Shown here: positions 32,384 to 44,442 of the stretch, piece by piece
How the letters are laid out: the number at the start of each line of letters is the position of its first letter
Numbering within the stretch: position 1 is the stretch's first letter
Assembly (NCBI GenBank): GCA_964007475.1
Contig: OZ023273.1
Location: forward strand, 83,711,712 to 83,775,711
From: Hybos culiciformis
Taxonomy: Eukaryota > Arthropoda > Insecta > Diptera > Hybotidae
DNA: 64,000 nucleotides
Direction of reading: 5' to 3'
The notes under the pieces: generated by a model
What the model was told of the DNA's origin: nothing
Seen by the model: the letters and a program-made list of their open reading frames with translations, nothing else
Database searches by the model: none
Made by a program: the position numbers and the translations under genes

Positions 32384-33664
32384 TTCAACAAATTTCGACT
32401 GACCAAACAATAGAACAAACATTAATGAAGTCCATGAAAATAGAAGGTGGTCCTTTTCGACGTGGAGCAACTCCAAGTGTAGTTTTTAAATGGATAAAAG
32501 CAGCGTTGACAACGCTGGAATGAGGAAAACGACTAAATCAACTCTTTATGATATTTTTAAACAGTGTGAAACGGATGTTAATGAAGTCAATAAATTTTTG
32601 TACATTATTGATGGTGGTATGCTACTGCATCGATTAAAATGGGAACAAAATCAAAAATTTTCTCATATTTGTCAACAATATATTCGATATTTACGTAACA
32701 ATTATGGCACTAATGTTAAAGTTGTTTTTGATGGATATGATAATGATGGAACTAAAGCAGCGGAAAGAAATCGTCGATATGTAGGTAATAAATCAATTGA
32801 TTACTTATTTGAAGAAGACATGCCTCTAAATACAAAGGACAAATTTTTAGGAAACAGCAAAAATAAAAATCGATTTATCAATCTTCTTTGCAAGAAACTA
32901 GCCGAAAATAATTTTCAGTGGAGTCAAGCAGAAAGTGATGCTGACCGTTTAATAGTACAATCAGCTTTAGATTGTTCTTTTCTTCATGTGGTTGTTGTAG
33001 CAGAAGATATTGGTGTTATTAATGGCTCTAGCAACTGATGATAAAGAATTGTTCTTTCTGAAACCTCTCAAAAATAATGCTTTACAAAGAGTTTATTCAA
33101 CAAAAACAAGTTTAAATCAATATGTAAATGTTAAAAAAGAGCATCTTTTGTTTATTCATTCATTCACAGGATGTGACACTACATCCGCTTTCTATAATAA
33201 AGGTAAAAATAAATTTATTAAAATTTTTAATGAGGATCTGAAGTTACGTGCAGCAGCAGCTGAAACTTTTATGATTGAAGACCAAAGTGAAGAAGTACTT
33301 TTCAATGATGGTATTCATTGTATTCTCACTCTGTATGGTGCTAAAACTGCCAAAACCTTGAATGAACTTCGCTATAAACGTTTCATAGAGTTAGCTACTA
33401 AGGATAAAAGCGTTCAACTTAATTCGCTGCCTCCTACAGAGGATGCAGCGAAACAACATATCAAAAGAGTGTATTTACAAATCCAGCAGTGGAAAAATGA
33501 TTTACCAGTACCTCCCGAAAAATGGGGTTGGCAAAAAGATAATTATTTAACTCCAATTAAAATGACGCAGCCCGCTGCACCTAACAACGTCTTAAAAATA
33601 ATATTTTGCTCCTGTAAAACAGGATGTGGCTCAGCGTGTGGCTGCAGAAAAAGTGGCTTGCATT

Positions 33665-34770
33665 CATAGGCGCCCGGAAGGGGGGGCAAGGGGGGGCCTT
33701 GGCCCCCCCTGGCTTTGATGAAGAAAATAAAACTTAATCGGCGATGAGACCTAAACACTAAACTCGTACAAATTAGAAACCCGATTTTAATTTAAATAAT
33801 ATTAGAATGTTTGTCATTTTTCAAACGAAAAAAAAAACTTAATATCTCGCACAATAACTTTTTTATAAGAACGCTTGCCCTTAAATTTCACTTTTTTAAT
33901 GCGCTAAGAAATTTTGAGAACATTTAAATTAGAAATTTTAGATTTTAATTTTTTCAGATTTTTATGTCATGCAGTATTTAAATTGTTTTAATAAATTATT
34001 CAATTTTTTTTTCATTTTTTTCGATTTTTGAGTCACGGGTAAAAATACAAAAATATTTATAAATTTTGGAATTTCTAAATGCACGGAATTCCAGATATTC
34101 CTTTTTCATATTTCGCTTAGTCACATTTATGAAAAAAGAATTCCTTTTCTGGTTACTTTTATGATAGAGACATTGTCGAAGTAGTTCACGCGAGTTTACG
34201 AATCATCGTTCAGTTACAATAAAAAAATAACTGTTCAGTTACAAAAAAATAAAGCAATTGCATTTCTTAATATTTATGGTGTAGAAATATCTATGGTGTA
34301 TGAATATAAAAGATTATTTCTTTAACTTTTACGCCGGAGAAGTTCAATTTACGTGTTTGAGTATAATACGCCTCATAAAGTTTCATATTTTTTATGTCGC
34401 ATACGTGCATGAACTACGTCTAAAATATCTTCGTTGGTTTTGTTTTTCTTCTAATTGGCGAGTTACTGAAAGTTTTGGAACGATTCGGAAGACGGAAGGT
34501 ATCTGGTTTTTTTTCTTTATATATGTATTACATATTATTTATTTTTTATTTGTTTTTTATTATTTAATCCAGCAAGTGAATTCGTTTATTAAAAATGTTA
34601 ATTTATGTTTGTTATTTTTTACTTTTAAAAAGAAAAGATTCATATAAGATACATGTAACTTAATTCTCAACACATTTTTTTTATTTTCATCGTTGAAGAA
34701 AAACATATTTATAAGGTTTTTAAAAAAATTTTCTTGCCCCCCCCTAGAAAAAATCCTGCGGGCGCCTATG
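33665..34770. mobile_element. hAT-type MITE (1106 bp) inside the Academ-like gene
   Basis: Perfect 8-bp duplication CTTGCATT (33657-33664 and 34771-34778). Ends CATAGGCGCCCGGAAGGG and the inverse of CCTGCGGGCGCCTATG, followed by G-rich/C-rich tracts. Deleting the MITE and one duplication rejoins the host reading frame without a shift, proving it is a later insertion. Its ends resemble those of the MITE at 25494 (GGGCGCC core). Confidence 0.88.
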
Positions 34771-35386
34771 CTTGCATTGCTCACCTGCCTGCATCGTTTG
34801 CAGTGGAAGCGACTGTCATAACCACCCACCACCCGAAGGAGATGATAATAATGAAGATTAAGTTTTCCTTTTTGTGTATATGTTACAATAAATTTTATAC
34901 ATTTTATAATATATTTTTCATGTTGTTGTATACATTAATTTTTTGTTTTATTAATTTTTTTTTTTTTTTAAGTTTATATTAATAATGAAACTATTAATTT
35001 CTTATATTTCATGAAATATATCCTAACTTTGTTATGTATATCAGAGTCATGTCATTATATCAGATGAAAAAACTTATAATTAGTTGTTTTTAAAATTTTT
35101 TGGTATATTAATACATAAATTAAAATTATTTATGATAATAATATGAAAACAATAACATAAATATATTTTTTTTGTGAGTTCTCAATTGATATTTTATAAA
35201 AAAAAAAATTTTTTTTGCAAAAATAGTATAAAAATTGTTTAAACAATATAAACATTTATTTCCCCCCCTGCAGAGGTTTCTGATTTTGAATAATATAAAA
35301 AAACGAAATTTTTAAAAAAAAAATCATCAAAATCGGAGCTGTTCCACCGGGTTTCCAGATAAAAAGCTTCATTGACTCGACTATAA

Positions 35387-36637
35387 GTTCTTACCAAAAT
35401 GATATCTTGATGATATAATTTTTAAGTTTTATTTCTTAGGAGTTTGAGTTTTAAGTTCGGATTAATACTGAAGTTTTATTTTATCAAAATGTAAAATGGT
35501 AAAAATTATCAATTAACAAAAAATATGAAGAATCATACGATATTTTTTCTTAAGTTACGTTAGGTTTTTTTATTATTAAAGTAAGATAGATTTAATTATT
35601 TTTGTTTAATTGTTACAACCGCCACATATATTACATCATATTTTAACATTTTGAGTTAAACTACTTAATCATTAAAAGCGGTGCTTTTTTTGGAAAAAAA
35701 TATTTACCGGAACGTTATATTATTTTTAATTCTATATATAGAAGGAAAACTGATACAGAATCAGAAACTGAATTTAATTTGTTGAATAATTATCATTTAT
35801 TATAAGATAAAAAATTTTAAAATTATAAGTTTTTCCATAAAATTGTCATGTTTTCATCATAATCCTTTTCACGATTTCTTTTTTTGATGTTTGAAATCTT
35901 CAAAGTAACGTAGAATAATAGCAATCGCAAAATACCTATACAAAAAATCCCTAGAAAAAAAAACCAAAAATAGCAATCTCCAACCTAGTCATGGGAATCT
36001 ATGATTTACAATTTATATTAGGTAAAAATTATCGTTAATTACGAATTTTAAATCTAATAAAAATCTAAGCTCCGGTGAGCTCTGGTACAAAAATAGCCCT
36101 GATTAAAAGTAGAATTTTTTACCATAATCAAAGAAAATTGATTTTCTTACTAAAAATTTATTAGTTTCATATCACTCCGATTAATCGTGATATTCTAAAA
36201 AAACAAAATTGTTTTCTATTATACCACCCTAAACTAAACCACCTAAATGTAATCAGTACTACAGTAGTTCAATAAAACTATATACTGCAAAGATGTGTAC
36301 TGTACTTATAATGTTAATATACATATATAATACAGTTTTATTAATTGTTTTTTACAAATTATTCTATTTTTATATTATAGAGCGTTATAGGTTATAAATT
36401 TGTTAACATTTTTATCTTATCAGGCAAAATTGATAATTTCTTTTGCATAAACAAAACTGCCATATTTCTAAAAATTGGATAAAAAAAATTAACTTTTAAA
36501 ATTTAGTTATTTATAATCGTTTTATATAAGGATTAAGGACGAATTTCAAAAAAAAATCATCGAAATTTAAATCAGGATAATAAAAAAATTAAATAGAATA
36601 TAGTGTACTATTGGTAAGCGGCTGATTTATAGCCTGG
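35387..36637. other. AT-rich spacer
   Basis: No gene or bounded element recognised. Confidence 0.5.
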
Positions 36638-36779
36638 TCATTCATCGCCAGCAATTCACCGTCAAGCAATTCATTGCCTAAAAATTCATCACCAAGCAAT
36701 TCTTCGCTAAGCAATTCATCGCCAGTAGTTCATCGTCAGTATTCATCGCCAGTAATTCGTCGCCAGAAATTCATTGCCG
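36638..36779. repeat. Degenerate 15-bp minisatellite (GCAATTCATCGCCAA type)
   Basis: About nine diverged copies of GCAATTCATCGCCAA-like units in one orientation, including GCAATTCACCGTCAA, which is close to the unit of the foldback array at 53186. No flanking inverted partner seen. Confidence 0.75.
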
Positions 36780-37220
36780 CCGGCTATTTTCGTTAGTCAC
36801 AAAGTCACAACTATTAATCATTATAGGCTTACGCATTACAATTCCCAACTAAAAGGCCTAAACAAGCTATCAACTTTAACCTTAACATAAATTTGATAAG
36901 CATCACCTCAATTTATCATTTAATTTACAGTGTAAGGAGAGTATAAGATTATAATAAATTTTTCAATCTTAAAGGCAATTTTAAACTCGTATTTAAGCTG
37001 TAAGCCCCCGCTCTGAGTTTTAACTTCACCCCACTGAGTTTCAACATAACTAAAACTCTAAGTTTTGTAAGCGAAAAAGTCAGGGTATGTTCTTTTTATT
37101 ATGAAAATTATGAATTTTAGTTTAAGCTATTCAATCAAGTATGTTTTACTTAATCGCACTATATTTATAAATAATGCTGATAATACTTTGTAATTGTATA
37201 GATATGTTGTATATCATAAG

Positions 37221-38088
37221 CAGAGACTTGAACCGGAACTGAACCGAAAACCGAAAACCGGAAAAAACCGAAATTTTATGCCAAACCGTAACCGTAACCG
37301 AACCGAAATTTAGTAAAAACGAAAAACCGTAACTGAAACCGGAACGAAATTATTTTCGGTTTCTTTTTCGTTCTTTTAGTTTTTTTTACAAAAGAAAAAA
37401 TTGTGCTTACATTTAGACATTTTTTTACATCCAAGAAAAATGTTTAACTTATTTTTGATATATTTTAGAATCCGAAAAGTGAAAATCCGCAATGTTCGTA
37501 TATGTAATTAAAGTGTTGTATAGTGTTGAGCTTAACTAAATTTAGATTAAGTTCCAGATAAATTTATTTCAAGTCCTTTTTGTGCTTTATTTTGTAATTA
37601 ATATTTGTATCTGAATTCATAATAGAAAGTTGTTGTGCCGCTATAATTTTGTTTTTCTTTAGGGTTTTCATGTGTGTAAGATACACAAAATGAATTTTTT
37701 CCTAAAATTAGTAAACTTTGCATGAAAAATTTTGGAGGTACAAATTACTATTTCAAACTCCCCCTTTTACATATTTGTAAATATTACAAAATAATGTAAT
37801 GTATATATTTTGTATACTTAACATACGAAAACGCCAAAGAATCCGTCCCCGAAAATACTGAGATGACATAAAGATAATTTATTTTATGTCGCTTTAGATT
37901 ATGTTATTCTACTGCATTTTTGTCAGTTTTTAGAAAAAATTAAAAAAAAATAGTGTAACCGTAACCGAAACCGTAACCGTAACCGGAACGAAAAAAAAAA
38001 ATACTAAACCGAAACGTAACCGGAACACAAAAAAATTTGAGGAACGAAACCAAAACCGAACCGAAATAAATATCGGTTCAACTCTCTG
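37221..38088. mobile_element. hAT-type MITE (868 bp) with ACCGAAAC-rich ends
   Basis: Perfect 8-bp duplication ATCATAAG (37213-37220 and 38089-38096). Ends CAGAGACTTGAACCGG and the inverse of CGGTTCAACTCTCTG. Both sub-ends are filled with short words such as AACCGTAACCGAAACC, probably decayed transposase binding repeats. No ORF with a recognisable domain. Confidence 0.88.
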
Positions 38089-38096
38089 ATCATAAG

Positions 38097-38860
38097 CATA
38101 ACTAACTTTCTGGTTTGTTACCCGAAACGTTCTGTGCAGTTTGTGTCCATTGACGAATCCTCGACGCTAACACCTCGTGTGAGAATGTGAGATTCCTTTT
38201 TGAATTTTTATTTATTTTTTTTAATTTTCTTAATATCTTTTTTCCAACAAACATATTAATTTTAATGTCTTTAACTTTCCATTTTCAATCGCAAGAAAAG
38301 TTTTATTTATCTATTATTATTATTTATTATTAAAATGGACTTTATTATAATTAAATTATAATTAAAATCTTGAAACTAGGACCTTAACTGATATGGCCTT
38401 TAGCCAATATTTTTCTAAACGGTCAGCAAAACAAAATATAAAATTTTGTTATTTATGTAATACTTTTATTTATCTAACACTTTCACACCAAATATCAGTG
38501 TAGTGCTTCTTTTTTTCGAGTTTTTTAAGATCATTTGGATTGGTTTGTTTATATATTGGTAAAACTAATAAATACTTATGTATATAATTGACAAAGAAAT
38601 TTTTTAGTCCAACCTTAAAAATATTTTTAAATGAAACAAGAATGTTTATGTATCAAAAATATTTTTATTCTATTTTTTTTTTTATTAGTATTATGGAGGT
38701 TAAAGGTAAAGTATATACAAAAATATAGTCTAATCACAGCCTAACAACGTAACAAAATCCAGAAAACTGAGGACAAACTCCAACTATATATTTTTCATCA
38801 TCCTTACAATTATATAATATTTTTTAATATTAATTTTATAAATATGTAGGTACATTTGCA
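38097..38860. other. AT-rich spacer downstream of the GTPase gene
   Basis: No gene or element seen. Confidence 0.5.
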
Positions 38861-38866
38861 TTTATT
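38861..38866 (-). terminator. Polyadenylation signal of the GTPase gene
   Basis: AATAAA on the minus strand, 32 bases after the stop codon at 38898-38900. Confidence 0.6.
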
Positions 38867-38897
38867 CTATATTTTTTTTTTAATTTATATTAAAAAA

Positions 38898-41800
38898 TCA
38901 TAAAGAAATTGATGCCTTAAATTGTTGTCTTCGTTTGTGAGTTGGTAAACGATTTTTAAGCAAGTCACTTCTGTGACAAGGAACAACTGTTCCTTGATTA
39001 ATCGATGATTGTTTATTAATATTGTAATTATTACCATTATTGTTGTTAGTACCCATCAAATTTCCAATCATTCTGCTTACAGAGAATTTTCTTAACTTAT
39101 ATCCGGATTGAGATCTGCAATCTGTTATAAGTTTTTGAAATGCTTTATACAGTTCAGGACTATTTTTGGCAGCAGATAATTCGAAAAACTCAATTGATTG
39201 CTGTTTCGCAATATCTGATCCTTCATTTTCATTAACCTAAAATTATATAATGATAATGTTAAATTAATTTTTTTAATTTGCAATACTTTGAATTCGATGA
39301 ATTTATTACCTCTCTAAAATGTTCCAATTCAGATTTATTTGCAAGTAAATATGTGAGCGGTGAATTAGGAACGGATTTAAGCTCGCATAGCAATTTACAG
39401 GCGTATTCAAAGCTGCTGCGGTCTGTAATGCTATAAACAATCATACAAGCGTCACACCACTGAATCTGAAATTAAAATAATCAAAATTTATACTCTATTT
39501 CTTATGAAAAAAAAGGAAAATTTTTGATCCCATATTATCATTTATACGGGTAAAAGAAGAAGATTTATGTCTTTATTTTAGATTAGGTTAAAAATCGTTC
39601 TGGAACTCACTTGTTCTATTGGAATGTCATTTTTGTTTTCAACAAAAACATCTATTATTTCGATTTCTATTAAACCATTGTCTTGGGGAATAACTTTTTT
39701 GTACAATAAATCAATGTTTGAACGATATTCACCAATAAACCTTCGAGTCAAATATCGAACGGTCAATGCTGCAAAAAAAAAAAGTTAAAATTTATTAGAC
39801 ATTATATTATTAAATTAAATGAATCATAGCTTGTCTTTTTCATTTCTAACTTTCAAAACTTGTCTATTCCAAACTTCAATTAGACAAAAATGCAATTTAT
39901 TCTTTTTGCACAGCGATAGTAGAGCTGTAACCGAATAGAGCTCCTTTTATTTCATCAAAATCGGACAATGGCTTTACAAGTTTTTGACATTTATTTCAAA
40001 ATCAACTTACATCGAGTTAACGACGTTCGATGAGTACCGACAAAATTAACAAAACATTTCCATAGTTCTTCAAAACAAATAAATTTTCATAATTTTTTTC
40101 AAGACGTTGGATCTACCAATTTATAATTGTGCAAAATTTAAGGCAATTGCCCAATTAGATTAATTTTATGACATTGTGTGATGTGAATAAATGAAATAAT
40201 TTCATTGGGTGATTGAAAATTAATTTTCTCAATATGAAATAAGAGAAATTGAAATAAAAACTAATAAATTATATGGTACCATTAAAAAAAAAAATTTGAT
40301 TTAATTTTTCGGATTAACTTTTCAAATATATTAAATGCACAAGCTTTTATGATTTGTTTTTTCAAATTTAAAAAGAAATAAAAGTTTATTAAAGTATGAA
40401 ATATTTTCAATTATTGAATTAAGATCAGAGTGAAAGTATGAGATTAGTTGCTATGTATTTTTATATGAAAAAAATTTAATCTCATTATTTTTCAAAAATT
40501 TAAAGTTATGCTTCAATAATTTAATAAAATTCCATAAAAGTTTAATATATTTATTTTTTAATTGCAATAAAGTAAGAATTATTTTTTTTATGCAGTTTTT
40601 ATCTGTTGCAATAGTTTATAGTATTTTTTTTGGACAGTGTTAGAAACGCTTCCAGAGATGTCGTTAATTTTGTGTTTATATGAAAAATGATTTTCGTTCA
40701 AAAAAGTTTCGAAATAACAAGTTTTGGAAAATGAATTAGACAATTTGTTGTTATTTCTATATTTAAGAAGTTAACATTTTTTTTTTTTTATATCATAATG
40801 AATTAACTTCTCTTGTAACATTTTAAAGGTTCGTTAGAGTATGCCTTTAGCCTTTTAACATTTTATTAATTTTATTTTCGATCAACAAATAAAACAAAAC
40901 AGATTTTTTTAGTTGCTTAATTCAAATTTCAAATTTTGAGTTGTGATTTTCATACAAACAAAATTTTTGATTTATTTAAATAAAATACAGATATTTTTTT
41001 TAAATATGTACCTACTTCCATTACTTTAGGAAGCTTTCTTTAACAGGTCTTTAATTTCAATATTTTCAAATTTTATGCATTATTCATGATCAGAGCTGTC
41101 TAATCTAATTTTAAGTATTTTTCTATTAAATACAATACTGCAGTTCTTACGCAGTACCGAATAGTCTAGGAATTAATTTAGCTAAACTAGGAATTAATTT
41201 AGAGCTGGGAAATCAAATTTTTCTTTATAGAAAAATGTTCTCACGCCTAAAAAAAAATTAATAAAAAACATTACAGTTTTAGACAACGGATTTTGGCACG
41301 GTCCACCGGGAAACTCTCGCTAGCTTGGTAGGCCAGTCCAGCTCTGGTGCCATTATAATGATATACTGTTACTGAAATTTTTTTTGCAGTACCAGTATAT
41401 TGTGAGAAAAATACAGAAATATTTTCGAAATACCAGCAATACAGCTAAATGTATTGCAAAATTTACTTAAATTTAGTCTGTTCTGTTTGTGATAAATTTT
41501 TTTCAACCGGATAAGATCAATTTAAAACCCTTTGTACATGTATACATAGATTAATTCATTCTAAACTTTTTATATAGTTTTATATATTCTGTATTTTTTG
41601 CAATAATCCTTCAAACCAAAGCTAAAAACGTCAAAATAAGTATCTGAAGTAGTTAATTACTTTGCATTTTAGAATTATAATGCATAATTTTTTACATCTC
41701 TTTTAATTGTACATTTAATATATTTTGGGAATTCCATTAGATTTCAAATTTTAAAATTAGAATCTCTAAAATATATTACTCAACTTAAGTCCAATGAACA

Positions 41801-44442
41801 TATTTTATATATATCCTTCAGATTTTATAAAAAAAAAAAAATGACAATTTGTGAATAAAAATAATTATATGTACCTGCCAAAGAGACAAAATAAAAATAA
41901 AAGAAAATTTATTTTCACTCTATTTATTTATTTTTTTTTCAAGGTTAATTTTTTCTTTTTATTATGAAACAATTTTTTAACATGAATCGTATATTTATTT
42001 ATTTATATGGGAAATACCTCCTGCAGTGAAAGTCACAAACAAATAATTATCGACTATTCGAAGCGTAATATTAGAAAGTAGGTAGAAAGTACGTATAGAT
42101 TAATATGTTTTTCAAATAATTAGTTTAATTAAGTTAAAAAAAAAAATAAAATTTTTACAGCTTATTATCATTTTCAGCAAATCAGCAAAACTGACAACAT
42201 GAGAATAAGTCGAAGGAAAACGTCAACTTTTTTGTTTGTGCTAAATAACAGCTCATTAAAAAGTGGTGGAGTCAGTGGTGGCGCTACCATATAGGCGAAC
42301 TTGGCGACTGCCTGGGGCGCAAAGCTTTTTGGGGCGCCAAAATCCGTTTTGCTAAATCCATTTTACAATTTTTTATTAAGAAAAAAATTAAAATAATTTT
42401 TTTTTAAACATTCAAAATTATTTTCTTTGCTTTTAAAATTTATTTTGTTAAGATCAATAATACATATATATTTATGGAGTATTAGAAAATCGCCAATAGT
42501 CGGCAATACAATATCTATAGTAGTCAGCACTCTACTCGTCCAAAAATATAATTTGTTTTTTAATTTAGGTTAGTGTTATAAAATGTAAAGCATGTGTAAC
42601 ATAAAAAAAATTTAACGCAAGATTTATTTTTTTGATACACGGTCAGGGTGACGTGGAAGATGGCGATATATATTAAATCTGTCTAGGGCGCGAGGGTTAA
42701 AAATTTATTTTTTGACCCACTACTGAGTATCTCTGTGCCTTGTTTTAAGAGTGGAATTATTTTTCGCAAAAAATGGGATTTTTTCATAAGAAGTGGAAAA
42801 ATAAATGCACACAATTTTTGTGGACTTGTTACACAAGTAGACTTATTTACTGTGGACTTATTTCTCTGCGCCGAAGAAAACGTTTTAGTAACTAAGAATA
42901 TGTAGGAAAATTTTGTTTTTAACATTTTTATAATTATTATAATGTTCTCCAACAATTGCAATTGAATTGAGAAAATCTTAAGAAGAAGACAAAAAAAAGT
43001 CTTCCTAATGAGACATAATAATATAATAACGATAAAAATGGATTAAATCATTTTCCGAATTTTAGAGACGGTACCCAATTGACCATTTTAGTAGGAAATC
43101 CAAATGGACCGCTATCGGAGAAGCTAAATGAAAAGAACTTGGAAGTCTATGCTCTTTTCATATGAAAATGGTCAAAAAAAAAACCAATGGAGTATAATTT
43201 AGATTTGTGCCTTCTAGGTTTCGAACCTTGTACTTTAGCATTGCAATTCGGCGACTCTACCACTCGGCTAAATGTATTAAAATTATAGATACGTGTAAAA
43301 TAGAAAATATAAATTGTGTATACCATGTAGTATATTCATAACGGGAATTAGAATTGGAACATTTTCTATTTGTTCCCATATTTTTAAATTTAAAGCTGTA
43401 CAAGAACTATACTTATAAAATATTTTAGACAACCAACTGGTATTATAGGATTATTATTATTAATTTTTAATTATATGTAATTCATATAATAAATATAATA
43501 AAAACAAGTGCGCGGTAGATTTCAAACTACTGCGCGGCCGCGCAGGCGCACAGCTTAGAGGGAACAGTGCTTACAAAAATTGTTTTGATATTGAGCAGGA
43601 TATAACAAAAATGTTGCGAGTAGGGTTTTTGGACCGAGCCGGCTCGATCCAAAAAGCTCGAGCTAGCTCGTCTGTTTTTGCTCGAATGAAGATCGAGTTT
43701 TTATCTGCTAGTGGCTCGAGCTCAGCATTTTTAATGTTTTACATTTTACTTTTGTTTTTTTTTATTTTATTGAACAGAAAAGTTTATATAAGGAAATATT
43801 TTACTTCAATCTTATAAGCCACAGTCAATTTTAACAGAAAATGATACACTGAAATGGATTTTTTATGTTTTTATATTTTATGATGTTTTGTTTTTTTTTA
43901 TATTTCATAACGTTTCGTTTAATAATTTTGCAATATTTATTGTTATTTTTATAATTTTGTAATGAGTAAATTATGTTTAAATTAGAAGAGTAAAGTTAAA
44001 ATTTTATGCCCTGAAATTGGTTTCTTTATGCCATTGTTTTTTCCTATGTATTTTATTTTTAAGAAGGCTCGGGTGGCTCGAGCTACCCGATCCTCCTTAT
44101 AGAAAAAGCTTGAAGGCTCGAGCTTACGAAAATGGTCGAGTTTCAAAAACCCTAGTTGCGAGAAGCTGAAGAGCATAATCCTGTAAATAACGCATACAAA
44201 ATATAATTATTCTCAATAAATTCAATGTTTATTTTAAGTTCTTTTTTATTTGATATTTTTTCTAGAACTACACAATAAAGAAATTCTGATAATAAAACCC
44301 TAAAAGTACAGCATTTAATTCAATTGCAATATTTATATAAAAAAATTCTTTATAATAAAAACTAACCTGATTTGCCAACATTTGAACTTCCAAGTATAGC
44401 AATTCTGGCACGTGGAATTGTATTTTTCTCATCAGATTTCAT
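38898..44442 (-). CDS. RASL11-like small GTPase, four coding exons, 242 aa
   Basis: Ras-family GTPase, a likely signalling or regulatory protein. Exons (minus): 44442-44367, 39768-39611, 39465-39310, 39236-38898. All introns are GT..AG and phases join without a shift (729 bases with stop). Start is the only upstream ATG, 17 codons before the P-loop GSSNVGKS. Then come LTVRYLTRRFIGEY, QWCDACMIVYSITD, NKSE (usual NKxD) and ELSAAK (G5). The DxxG motif is replaced (IIDVFVEN). The run of RFIGEY, QW and VYSITD plus a basic C-terminus without a CAAX box matches the RASL11/RERG-like group as I remember it. GTP hydrolysis may be unusual because the DxxG glycine and catalytic region differ. Intron 1 is 4598 bases and holds hAT and SINE debris. 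The best-supported host gene here. Confidence 0.85.
39769..42272. other. Intron 1 of the GTPase gene, left part
   Basis: AT-rich, with no bounded element recognised. A GC-richer patch at about 41290-41350 (GGCACGGTCCACC..GGTGCC) has self-complementary ends and may be an old repeat. Confidence 0.5.
42273..42725. mobile_element. hAT-like element remnant (453 bp)
   Basis: Left end CAGTGGTGGCGCTACC followed by GGCGACTGCCTGGGGCGC; right end CTAGGGCGCGAGGG then GACCCACTACTG, whose inverse CAGTAGTGG matches the left at 8 of 9. This layout is common in hAT elements. No 8-bp duplication can be seen, so the limits are less sure. Lies in intron 1 of the GTPase gene. Confidence 0.5.
43205..43285 (-). 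ncRNA. tRNA-derived SINE head or decayed tRNA (pol III boxes)
   Basis: On the minus strand: TTAGCCGAGTGGTAGAG (box A type, with D-loop) and, after an anticodon-like region, AAGGTTCGAAACC (box B type). Spacing fits a tRNA. There is no clean acceptor stem, and sequence to about 43075 may be the SINE body. Alternative: tRNA pseudogene. Inside intron 1 of the GTPase gene. Confidence 0.5.
43500..43569. mobile_element. Solo hAT-like terminus
   Basis: GC-rich block ending GCTTAGAGGGAACAGTG; its inverse, CACTGTTCCCTCTAAGC, is a familiar kind of hAT end. It includes the palindrome GCGCGGCCGCGC. No matching left end was found. Confidence 0.35.
43621..44154. mobile_element. hAT-type MITE (534 bp) in intron 1
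   Basis: Perfect 8-bp duplication GTTGCGAG (43613-43620 and 44155-44162). Ends TAGGGTTTTTGGACCGAG and the inverse of GAGTTTCAAAAACCCTA. GCTCGAGC words fill both sub-ends. It lies 213 bases from the splice donor of exon 1 of the GTPase gene and does not touch it. Confidence 0.87.

Larger units (their letters stand above)
29794..34861 (+). pseudogene. Academ-like transposase/XPG nuclease gene, broken
   Basis: Start is a three-codon exon, ATG CAG AAG (29794-29802), a 147-base intron (GTATTT..TTTCAG, 29803-29949), then exon 2 from 29950. N-terminal Cys/His modules: CCICEQGEN with HSSCRKRF, then CFICTK with YHRSCY. The middle piece (30824-32341) has VFDNADFNTGTLTG, ITFDQPLFIKA and GAFHMMLSFLGCIGNIMAG, likely a DDE-type core. 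The next pieces (32490-33038 and 33010-33669) have VVFDGYDNDG, ESDADRLIVQSAL and AEDIGV, where XPG/FEN-type nucleases have ED-x-D, then FTGCDTTSAF. The cysteine-rich C-terminus (GCGSACGC) is cut by a MITE and resumes at 34779 to stop at 34859. Breaks: stop at 30223, frameshift in the A run at 30841-30848, 92-bp filler at 32292, stop near 32520, frameshift near 33015. Confidence 0.7.
29022..35383 (+). mobile_element. Academ-like DNA transposon, 6.4 kb, degenerate
   Basis: Inverted ends of about 150 bp (29022-29177 and 35234-35383) begin TAGTCGAGTCAAT and share TGGAAACCCGGTGGAACAG, GCTCCGATTTTGATG and TTATATTGTTTAAACAAT. Flanks are TAA on both sides (29019-29021 and 35384-35386), a 3-bp duplication. 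It encodes one long protein with a transposase-like middle and an XPG/FEN1-like nuclease part, broken in several places. The nuclease is why I propose Academ, a superfamily I recall as carrying an XPG nuclease and short target duplications. A hAT MITE (33665-34770) sits in its last coding part. Superfamily name is inference; the element itself is clear. Confidence 0.72.

Noticed and set aside
37250..38060. AACCGTAACCGAAACC words as telomere-like repeats
   Set aside because: They are confined to the sub-ends of a hAT MITE with a perfect 8-bp duplication and are irregular, unlike the insect TTAGG repeat.
41280..41352. GGCACGGTCCACC..CTCTGGTGCC patch as a gene exon or MITE
   Set aside because: No ORF, no splice logic, and the inverted symmetry is only a few bases.
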